A DNA stretch of 64,000 nt from JADJPG01 sp964491875. Its GTDB lineage: Bacteria > Verrucomicrobiota > Verrucomicrobiia > Limisphaerales > JADJPG01. Shown one piece after another: positions 56,578 to 64,000 of this stretch. The notes below the pieces were generated by a model. That model was not told the DNA's origin. It saw nothing but the letters and a program-made list of their open reading frames with translations, and ran no database searches. The position numbers and the translations under genes are program-made. The DNA lies in NCBI GenBank assembly GCA_964491875.1, contig CAZBIC010000024.1, positions 1-64,000 of the forward strand. Reading direction: 5' to 3'. Position 1 is the stretch's first letter, and every line of letters starts with the position of its first letter.

Positions 56578-59500
56578 TCAAGGTTTCACCACGCGGAAGA
56601 ATCGCATCGGCAGATTTGTCGGTACGAGGTTCAACACCTGGTTGTCGTTGCTGAGCGTGAACGTCGTAAGGGTCTGCCAGTTGCCGACGGGCGGGAGCAC
56701 GGACGCGCCTTCCAATCGGTAACCCGGCCCGAGCTCACCGCTCACGGTGAGATAGACAGGACCACTTTCCCGATGCGCTTCGAGTCGAAGGGCGGAACCG
56801 GCTTCGGCCGCGCGGAACACGACGTACGGGGCGGATTCGCTTACGTCGATGTCTGCGAAGCGATCCGTCAGGACGAGCTGGGTCCAGCGTTCCCACGGCG
56901 CGGGCACGGAGAATCCGGGCTTCGATTCGATCGTGTAGTTGACGCCGGGCCGGCCGTAGAGGCGCAGCGAGCGTTCCGGCGTGAGTCGTGCAAGAAGCAC
57001 CGGTTCGCGGCCGACAATGACGACGATGCCGGCGCTGGATCCGGCGCGGTTCAGGGTCACGCCCGCGTAGTCGGTGGCGACCGCGTTGGTCGGCGTGAGT
57101 CCGACGATGGTTGAGGGGCCGTTGGTCGGCGCGACGAACCGCAGGTTGGCCAGCGGATGATTGCTGGCGGCGATCAAGCCATCGAACTGGAAGCGCAGTC
57201 GCGAGGCGTTGCTGCTCACAGTTTCCAGCAGGGCGGAGGTGACTTCCGGCGCGAAGGTTCCCAGGGCGAGGCCATCGAGGCGTCCACCAGAGCGATTCAC
57301 CACGACGGCGAGATCCCGCAGTTCCACACCCGTCGTGAGGCGGACGGGCACGGCATTCGATTCACCGGCGAAGACATTCGTCGAGCCGACGGCGACGGTG
57401 AAGTCCGCGCTGCGATTACGCAGGATCAAGGTCAGCGTTTGCGACGCGCTGCGCGAGGGCGTGCCATTGTCGGTCACAGTGACGGTGATGCGGTTGGTGC
57501 CGTTGGGCAGGTTGTTGCCTGGGCGCCATGAGAAGACTCCGTTCGTGGAGTCAATGCTCGCGCCAGCCGGAGCACCGGCGCCGAGGCTGAAGCTGAGGCG
57601 GTTGGCCGGGAGATCGGAATCGCGCGCGGTGAAGGGAATGGTGGTGACGATGCCCTTGTTGATGATGCGGGTCGCCACCGGATCGAGCACGGGCGGTTGG
57701 TTGATCTCGTTGACGACGACCGTGACGCTCGCCGTGGCACTGAGGCTCGGGATGCCGTTGTCGCTCACGCGCACGGAAACGAAGTTCGTGCTGGGGCCGT
57801 TGCCTTCGCCGGTCACCCACGCGATGGCGCCGCTGTTCGGGTTCAAGGTGAGGCCGGCGGGTGCGGTGATGATTTGATACGTCAGCGCCTGCGCAGGAGC
57901 ATCGGGATCGCTGCCGGCGGCTTCGAGAGCGAGCGTGTCGCCTTCGTCGATGGTCGCGTTGCCAGGCAGCACGAGCGCGGGCGGACGGTTGCTGATCGAG
58001 ACGAGCGTTTCGGTGTCGGGCGTGCTCGGCGCGGATTCGCGATTGCCGGCCTCGTCGATGGCGATCGTGTAGAACGCGTAGCGGACTCCAGGCTGGCCGC
58101 GGAAGACGAGGCCCTTCAACGGCGTGGCGGTGAGGTAGGGAGCGAACGTCCCGTTGTTCTCGCGCACGAACAGATCGAACGCGGCGACACCGCGTCCGAC
58201 ATCGGAGCCGTCCCACGTGACGGCGAAGTCGGCAGCGCTGTTCGCGGGCAGGGCGTTGACGCGGCTGACGGGCGGAATCTGGTCCGTGGCCTCAGCGGCG
58301 GATTCGTAGGTCAGCGTGTAGGGACCATCCGGCTGGAAATCGAGGAGGTTGAGACGGAACTCGCGGCGCGGCGGAAGGCCGAGGCCGAGGAAGGTGCGGT
58401 CCGTCACCCAGAAGTTCTGCGGCGGCACTTCGGTGCCGTTCGCGCGGCGGACGCTGACGAGGCGCGTGCTGCCGTTGGCCGGGTCGGGCAGGCGGAAGTA
58501 GGCCCAGCCCGGAGCGGACGGCACGGTGAGCATCGTCGCAGGTTGATACGGCGTGACGAGATTCGCCGGCGTACCCTCGGTATAGACGACAACCGGTCGT
58601 GTGCCGCCGGAGCTGAGATGGATGGTGTCCGGGTAATCATCGAAGTCCGGCACATCGTTGACGAGGAAGTCAGGACGGCCGTCTTCAAAGGTCCGGTCCG
58701 CTGATACGATGTGGATCATTTCGTGAATCTCGACGCGGTCGATCAAGGAGAGCCGTTTGTCGCCGAGGCCATCGAGATGTTCAAATGTGGCGGCGTAATC
58801 GATGAACAGGCCTTGCAAGGTCGAGCGGAAGAGCCAGCGGGCGATGGCGTTTGTGCCGGGGCCGATGTCGCCGAGATTGACGGTGAGCGATGGCGAGCCG
58901 GGCTGGTTCTCGACCTGGCTGCCGAGGATTTCAAAGTCAATGAGCAGTCCCTTGTCGTTCTCGACGATCTGCGGCTGCGCCGAGGTGATGCGCATCTGGC
59001 GCGCGGTACCGAAGCCTTCGTTGGCGACCATAACGGCGAGGGAGTAGGGGATGGCAGGTTCAAGTTCCGGCGTGAACGGATCGTCGCTGAAGACATCGCG
59101 CTCGTGGAAGTATTTCACGACGAGCTTGGGATTCGGCAGCACATCAATGGGCGCGTCGGCGAGCGGCAGGTTCACCAGCACGTCGTTCTGGCGGTAACGT
59201 AGTGTGCCGCTGACGAAGTGGCGGACGGTGCTGAAGGGCGCGGCTTCTGAAGTCGGCACGAGCACCCACGACGCACGAGCGGTGCTTTGGGCGCCGACGT
59301 TCCCGGTGCCGTCGATGGCGCCGATGCCGGTGAGTTCGGGCGTGCGGAGCTGGAAGAGGCTGGTGGTGTCACGGCCCTGTTCATCGCGCACGCGGAGGTC
59401 GACGCCGAACTCGGTGAGCGGCGCCTCGGTGTCGTTGCTGATTTCGAGGCGGGCGTTGAAGGCATCCCGCGTGAGCACGGCCTCCTGATCGAGGCGCACC

Positions 59501-62500
59501 TTGACGCGAGCGCATACCGCGCCGCCACCGTCCTGGGAGAGGCGGTTGAGATACTGGGTGTTCGCCATCACAAAGGCCGTGGCGGGATCAGCGTAACCTG
59601 CCGCCGCGAGCGCAGCCTGGGCGGCGTTCGCCTCCTCGCTGAGCCGCGCGTATTCGTCCATGGCGATGAAGTCGCTGCTTTCCCCGGCGGGCACCTGAGA
59701 CACCGAGGTGATACCTCGATCACCATAGTCGATGGTCCGGTTGATGCGATCGATGAAGCGCGTGGCGATTGCCAGAGGAACAGGCAACGGACCTGAGAGC
59801 AGGGTCGCGCGTTCGGTGGCATTGATGCTGACACCGCCGGGTGAATTAGTTTCGACGGCGGCGCGGATACGGGAATCCCAAAGTGCATTTGCTGCGAAAT
59901 CGTTTGTCGCATCACGCCAGGCGCGGTCGCCATAGAAGTACTCGTCCACCCGCAGGATTCGGTGAACCTGAAGGAGCGTGATTACCAGCGGAGCGGCGCT
60001 ATCGAACGGGGAAATCTCCGGCTCTATGAAACGGCTGGTGCCGTCCGATGCCGCCGTGATCATGCCGGCGGAAGCTGAACCGAGACCTCCCAGGCCGCGA
60101 TCCTTGCATTGCTCCAACTGCATCAGTTCGAGTTCGCATTCGATTGCCCACATCAACGGCCCGCCCTTGGGAATGCAGTCGGGCAGTCCCGTGCATTTCG
60201 TGCCACCGATGATGGCGTCCTTTACCTTGCCTTCATACGCCGCTTTGCCAGCGCTGAGGCAGTCGGCAAGGCTGGAGTCCTTGAACGCTTTTTTCATGCA
60301 GCCGAAGAATCCTCCGGCGGCAGTACCCGCTGCCGTGATCGAAGGTCCGCCAGCCGCGCCAGCCGATCCGGAGGCTGTTTCGCTTGCAAGCGTGTACCAG
60401 CTTTCGCCCGGTATCAGTTTCGCAAAGCAGTGCAAAACGACGTGGTTGAAACGTGCCTGTTCGCACGGGTCACACTTGTAGGGAACGTCGCGAAAGATCG
60501 GTTCGCCGTAGTCCTTGGCGCGGAGTTCGGTTGGTCCACCGCCACCACTGCCACCGCCGCCGATGCCGTCCCAGATGTCTGAATTGAAACTGCCGCCATC
60601 GCCGCTGCCCATGCCGCCGCAAGCAGGAATCAGGCTGATGAGTCCGAGTGAGATCGAGTTCTTGATCGACGTGTCGCCGCAGGGCGTTTCCCATTCGACC
60701 TTGGCGGGAAGACTGCACGCATCGCCGGTGCCGGCAGCGGTGATAAGCCCGCCGGATGCGGCGGCGAGGTTCAGCTTCCGGATGGTGAGCGGGATGACGA
60801 GCGTGCTCTGCGCGGGCAACACGCCGACATCGCCAATGAGTGGCGTGAAGCTCCAGCGCGAGTGCGTGGGGAAGCTGAGCTTGGTGTTCTGCGCGGCGAT
60901 GAGACCGTGGTTGCGCAGGGTGAGATTGATTTGCTGTTCGGTGCCAACAAAGTTCGCGAGGTCGATGATGTTCGGCTCGATGGTGACGACGGGTTTCGGA
61001 ACGGCGGTCTCGAAGACCGTCTCGACGGTGATGGTGTAGCGGTCTTCGATCTGAATCGGGACGACCGTCCAAGTGTAAGTCACGCTTTGCCGCGACATAA
61101 GAGCGGTGACCATGTTGGTCGTTCCGGGTTCAAGCCGGACGAGATCGCGGAAGGACGAATGTTTCTCCGCAGTCACATCGACATAGTAGTACGACTCGAC
61201 AAGGGCCGGGAGGAGCAGTTCTCCGGTGGGTCCGGTGTTCGTGTTCAGAACGGTGCCAGTGATGGCGTCGGTGATTTTGACTGCGGCATTGGTGACCTTC
61301 GGTGCTCCTTCGGCGTAATAGGTATACTCGTCCACCGACAGGATGCGCAGCGCGCCGATGGCATCGGACAGCGCGCGGAAGGTGTAAGGCACGGAGAGAA
61401 CGGCGTTACTGGCGTTGATTGCAATGGTGCCGCTGTGCGGGCCGAGCGGAAGATCGTCCGCTGGCGTGAGCTGGACCGAGATCGTTGCGCCTTCGCCGGG
61501 GGCGAGCGGGGGCATCGAACCTCCAGAAGCAAGACTGAGCCAGGGAACATTCGGCGTGAGCAGTTGCAACGGGCCGGTCGGCAGACCGCCGACGTTCGTG
61601 ATCGCAAACTCCACGATACGTTGCGTGCCGCGCTTCATGCCGGAATCGAGCGAGCCTGGGAACGCGACCAGGCGCGCGCGCTTCGCCTCGATGGTGACGG
61701 GAATGTTCACGTCCGTGCTCGCGCCTTCGGCGCTCGAAACGCGAATGCGAATCGTGCTGCTGCCGCTGATGCCATTCGGCGCGGTGACGGCGTAGGCGAG
61801 GTTGACCGAGCCGTCGCCGGCGACCGAGCTCGCGCTCAGGCTGGGGACGATGGTGAGATTTGTCGGGCCGCCAACGAGAGTGGCGGTGAGCCCGGTTTGC
61901 GGTACGTCGGCAAGGTTCTGAATGGCGACGGTGCTCGATGCGCTCTCGCCTTCCAGCAGCGTGATGCGTCCGGCGCTGCCCGCGCGCAAGGCGAGGAGCG
62001 TGAATTGATCCTGCGGCAGGAGGACTGTGTCGCCGGGATGGCCGGCGCTGACGGTATATTGGCCGCCTTCGCCGGGGAGCGGCGTGAAGGTGATGAGGTA
62101 TTCGCCGTTGATGTCGGTGACAGCCTGGTAAAAGCGCTTCGTGCCGCGCAGTTCAACGCAGACTTTCACGACTTCGTTGAAGGCGGGTTCCGAGTTCGGG
62201 CGGATGGCTGCGCCGCTAAGGGTGGCCGGCGTTCCGCTGGGAGCCACGTTGATGTCGGCCGCCACGCTGACGCTGTAGGCCGCCGAGATGTGAATCGGGT
62301 CCGGGGTGAGGATGATATTATTGCCTTCGATGAGTTCGCTGATGGCGTTCGCGTGATCCGTCTGCACGATAATCCACGTACGACCGACTTGATTCGGCAG
62401 CTTCACACGCACGCTTTGTTCGAAGAACTGCCCGCCGCCGAGAATGCCGCCGAAGTCGTTTTGCGCGGCGAGTGTGTCGTCGCCAACCAGCGCGTCGCCG

Positions 62501-64000
62501 GAGAAGAAGACCCGTTGCGACCAGTCGCCGGAAGTTTCGCGAGTGCCACGATTCTCGATGCGATAAATCACGTCGATGGATTCGCCGGTCGCGGCGTTGG
62601 TGTTGAAGCGAACGGAGCTGACCACGAGATCCACAAAGTCCGCGTCCGTGACTGTCAGCGGCGCGCTGCCGGACGTGAAGCCGGCGGCGCTGGCATTGAT
62701 GGTGATCGACTGGCTGCCATCGTTCGTACCATCGGTGCGGCTGGTCACGGGGAAGGTGATGCTCGTCGCGCCCTGCGGTATCACCACCGAGACGGGAACG
62801 GTCGCTTCGTTGGTGTTGCTGCTGGCGAGCTGAACTGTCAGCGCGTTCGCCGTGCTGGAATTGCGCGTAACGGTACCGACGGTGGCGGGATTGAGACCTT
62901 CGCCGACGGCCTCGGCGTCGAGCGCGACGGTGAGCGTCGGGCCATCGTTGTCGGTGACGTTGAGAATGGTCGGATTGATCTGGCCGACGACGATGCCGGT
63001 GCCGGGTTCGCGAACGGATCCGCCAAGGGCCACGACGTGCGCGCCGTCGGCGATTTCATTTTCGACGACGGCGATGGGGAAGGTGAGCGATGACTGTCCA
63101 GCCGGGATGATCACGCTGCTGGGAACGCGCGCGATATTCGTGTCGCCGCTGGTGAGCGTGAGCGTGAGCGATTCGTTGGCGACGGGTGTGCGGGTGAGTA
63201 ATCCGAAGGTGGCGTTCGCGCCCGCGCCTTCGCTGACGCTGTTGGCGCCGAGCGTGAGCGTGACGACGGGGAGATCGTTGTCGACGACGGCAATCGCGCC
63301 GGCGGCGGGAAGATAACCCGGAGCCTGCGCGGTGAAGGTGTAGGAGTTGGAGCGTTCGATGATCGAATCGTTGATCGAGACAACGCTGATGAGCACCGAC
63401 GTTTGGCCGAGGCCGAACACGGCTGTCACCGGCGTGAGGAACTGGGACGGCGAGGCGGCACTGAGCGTTGCCGTGACGGTGGAGTTGGAGGAAGCCGGCG
63501 GCCGCGTGATAATGATGTTGAACGGATCCCCTTCCATGATGGCGGACAGACCGAAGCGAATGCTGAGCGATGGTGAATCGGCGTCGAGCACGGTGAAGGC
63601 GGCGTTGCCGCTTGCGAATGCGGCAGCGGACGCGGTGACGTTCACCAGTTGCGGTCCGTCGAACACGCCGTCGGGCACGACTTGCAGGGTGAAGGTTGTG
63701 GAGGACTGGCCGGCGGGAATGGTGACCGTCGTGGGCGCGCTCAGTTCGTCGGGCGCACTGGAGGTGATGTTCACCACGAGATTGCTGGTGACGCTGCCGT
63801 TGCGGCGGAGCGTGGCGGTGACTATGGGGTTGACGGCATTTTCGCTGAGCTCAATGCCATTCAGCGCAAGCGTCAGCGTTTGGGGCACGACGGTCGCGGT
63901 CGCAGTGATGGCGGCGTTGTTGGTGTTGTTCGGCTCGATGATGACGCTGTTGGCGTCGGTGGCGACGACGAGTCGGAGATTGCCCGCGGGGCCGTGGATC
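56578..64000 (-). CDS. Giant secreted CARDB / Calx-beta / cadherin-like surface protein, N-terminus outside the window
   Basis: The frame runs from the stop at 56578 to the right edge (at least 2473 residues). A GTG at 63888 is not the start: upstream codons continue CARDB-like sequence (LRLVVATDANSVIIEPNNTNNAA) without a stop. Order from the N-terminal side: the CARDB end, at least four Calx-beta-like repeats (about 63890-62640), a CARDB domain (DLVVSSVRFNTN), carboxypeptidase-regulatory-like and CARDB-like repeats (about 62270-60740), a Cys-rich core (about 60715-60110), long beta-rich regions, and two cadherin-like repeats (about 58000-57400). It ends with the shared module (YRLEGASVLPPVGNWQTL ... 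RFFRVVKP). It is probably an adhesin or scaffold on the outer surface; no signal peptide is visible because the start lies outside. Confidence 0.85.
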   Translation of the reverse strand, partial: IHGPAGNLRLVVATDANSVIIEPNNTNNAAITATATVVPQTLTLALNGIELSENAVNPIVTATLRRNGSVTSNLVVNITSSAPDELSAPTTVTIPAGQSSTTFTLQVVPDGVFDGPQLVNVTASAAAFASGNAAFTVLDADSPSLSIRFGLSAIMEGDPFNIIITRPPASSNSTVTATLSAASPSQFLTPVTAVFGLGQTSVLISVVSINDSIIERSNSYTFTAQAPGYLPAAGAIAVVDNDLPVVTLTLGANSVSEGAGANATFGLLTRTPVANESLTLTLTSGDTNIARVPSSVIIPAGQSSLTFPIAVVENEIADGAHVVALGGSVREPGTGIVVGQINPTILNVTDNDGPTLTVALDAEAVGEGLNPATVGTVTRNSSTANALTVQLASSNTNEATVPVSVVIPQGATSITFPVTSRTDGTNDGSQSITINASAAGFTSGSAPLTVTDADFVDLVVSSVRFNTNAATGESIDVIYRIENRGTRETSGDWSQRVFFSGDALVGDDTLAAQNDFGGILGGGQFFEQSVRVKLPNQVGRTWIIVQTDHANAISELIEGNNIILTPDPIHISAAYSVSVAADINVAPSGTPATLSGAAIRPNSEPAFNEVVKVCVELRGTKRFYQAVTDINGEYLITFTPLPGEGGQYTVSAGHPGDTVLLPQDQFTLLALRAGSAGRITLLEGESASSTVAIQNLADVPQTGLTATLVGGPTNLTIVPSLSASSVAGDGSVNLAYAVTAPNGISGSSTIRIRVSSAEGASTDVNIPVTIEAKRARLVAFPGSLDSGMKRGTQRIVEFAITNVGGLPTGPLQLLTPNVPWLSLASGGSMPPLAPGEGATISVQLTPADDLPLGPHSGTIAINASNAVLSVPYTFRALSDAIGALRILSVDEYTYYAEGAPKVTNAAVKITDAITGTVLNTNTGPTGELLLPALVESYYYVDVTAEKHSSFRDLVRLEPGTTNMVTALMSRQSVTYTWTVVPIQIEDRYTITVETVFETAVPKPVVTIEPNIIDLANFVGTEQQINLTLRNHGLIAAQNTKLSFPTHSRWSFTPLIGDVGVLPAQSTLVIPLTIRKLNLAAASGGLITAAGTGDACSLPAKVEWETPCGDTSIKNSISLGLISLIPACGGMGSGDGGSFNSDIWDGIGGGGSGGGGPTELRAKDYGEPIFRDVPYKCDPCEQARFNHVVLHCFAKLIPGESWYTLASETASGSAGAAGGPSITAAGTAAGGFFGCMKKAFKDSSLADCLSAGKAAYEGKVKDAIIGGTKCTGLPDCIPKGGPLMWAIECELELMQLEQCKDRGLGGLGSASAGMITAASDGTSRFIEPEISPFDSAAPLVITLLQVHRILRVDEYFYGDRAWRDATNDFAANALWDSRIRAAVETNSPGGVSINATERATLLSGPLPVPLAIATRFIDRINRTIDYGDRGITSVSQVPAGESSDFIAMDEYARLSEEANAAQAALAAAGYADPATAFVMANTQYLNRLSQDGGGAVCARVKVRLDQEAVLTRDAFNARLEISNDTEAPLTEFGVDLRVRDEQGRDTTSLFQLRTPELTGIGAIDGTGNVGAQSTARASWVLVPTSEAAPFSTVRHFVSGTLRYRQNDVLVNLPLADAPIDVLPNPKLVVKYFHERDVFSDDPFTPELEPAIPYSLAVMVANEGFGTARQMRITSAQPQIVENDKGLLIDFEILGSQVENQPGSPSLTVNLGDIGPGTNAIARWLFRSTLQGLFIDYAATFEHLDGLGDKRLSLIDRVEIHEMIHIVSADRTFEDGRPDFLVNDVPDFDDYPDTIHLSSGGTRPVVVYTEGTPANLVTPYQPATMLTVPSAPGWAYFRLPDPANGSTRLVSVRRANGTEVPPQNFWVTDRTFLGLGLPPRREFRLNLLDFQPDGPYTLTYESAAEATDQIPPVSRVNALPANSAADFAVTWDGSDVGRGVAAFDLFVRENNGTFAPYLTATPLKGLVFRGQPGVRYAFYTIAIDEAGNRESAPSTPDTETLVSISNRPPALVLPGNATIDEGDTLALEAAGSDPDAPAQALTYQIITAPAGLTLNPNSGAIAWVTGEGNGPSTNFVSVRVSDNGIPSLSATASVTVVVNEINQPPVLDPVATRIINKGIVTTIPFTARDSDLPANRLSFSLGAGAPAGASIDSTNGVFSWRPGNNLPNGTNRITVTVTDNGTPSRSASQTLTLILRNRSADFTVAVGSTNVFAGESNAVPVRLTTGVELRDLAVVVNRSGGRLDGLALGTFAPEVTSALLETVSSNASRLRFQFDGLIAASNHPLANLRFVAPTNGPSTIVGLTPTNAVATDYAGVTLNRAGSSAGIVVIVGREPVLLARLTPERSLRLYGRPGVNYTIESKPGFSVPAPWERWTQLVLTDRFADIDVSESAPYVVFRAAEAGSALRLEAHRESGPVYLTVSGELGPGYRLEGASVLPPVGNWQTLTTFTLSNDNQVLNLVPTNLPMRFFRVVKP

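Noticed and set aside
58711..58725. HEMIH, an HExxH zinc-peptidase-like motif in the giant protein
   Set aside because: It lies in a CARDB-associated segment (SLIDRVEIHEMIHIV) with no third ligand in a suitable place; a chance match is more likely than a protease site.
60862..63093. 743-codon plus-strand frame inside the giant minus-strand gene
   Set aside because: Its translation is Gly/Asp/Arg-biased without domains; the minus-strand frame has clear Calx-beta and CARDB repeats.
63886..63888. GTG at 63888 as start of the giant gene
   Set aside because: Upstream codons to the window edge continue in frame with CARDB-like sequence and no stop, so the start lies outside.

Overview
The window is GC-rich, densely packed bacterial DNA that reads as a member of the Verrucomicrobiota, most likely the Pedosphaerales/Limisphaerales group. 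No rRNA is present, so this is an inference from gene families. The indicators are planctomycete-type cytochrome c proteins (PSCyt1, DUF1549, DUF1553) paired with DUF1501 proteins, very large secreted proteins built from LamG, lamin-tail, CotH, Ig-like, Calx-beta and CARDB modules, and a recurrent W...FYRV-type beta-module on secreted proteins. Housekeeping genes (mfd, ptsP, purL, an rplU 5' end) lie between the secreted genes. I found no tRNA, rRNA, CRISPR array, prophage or insertion sequence. No gene-free stretch exceeds 300 bases; the longest are 12005-12222, 32307-32514 and 40364-40576.

Layout. 1-285: an rplU 5' end whose reading frame runs into an unrelated serine-hydrolase (beta-lactamase family) sequence at about position 158, probably an assembly or contig-end chimera. 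430-5928: mfd and ptsP, convergent with 3 bases between them. 6046-18975: a secreted exo/endonuclease, two tandem purple-acid-phosphatase paralogues and a 2250-residue CotH/lamin-tail/Ig protein. 18985-25939: an AT-richer orphan, a double-cytochrome/FGE fusion, an MFS exporter, a Gdx/SugE-type exporter and a secreted HExxH protein. 26009-32306: a Wza-like lipoprotein, an enterochelin-esterase-like hydrolase, two secreted beta-propellers, an Xaa-Pro aminopeptidase and an AT-richer secreted protein. 32515-40363: purL, a GH144-like lipoprotein, a Tat-exported TolB-like propeller and a KdgK-type sugar kinase. 40577-56520: a seven-gene same-strand block holding three DUF1549/DUF1553 proteins, each followed by a DUF1501 protein, plus one PPC-domain protein. 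56578 to the right edge: a giant surface protein that continues beyond the window.

How the genes may work together. The block at 40577-56520 has ATGA overlaps and very short gaps, which suggests one operon encoding exported haem-containing (CXXCH) proteins and their DUF1501 partners. Such pairs are abundant in Planctomycetota and Verrucomicrobiota, but their biochemical role is not established. The neighbouring KDG kinase, GH144-like protein, propellers and esterase are compatible with uptake and breakdown of complex polysaccharide, possibly uronate-rich; this is inference.

The most unusual signals are the triple redox/DUF1501 block, the module shared by seven secreted proteins, and short palindromic or low-complexity DNA words inserted in frame into genes (mfd and the first DUF1549/DUF1553 gene).
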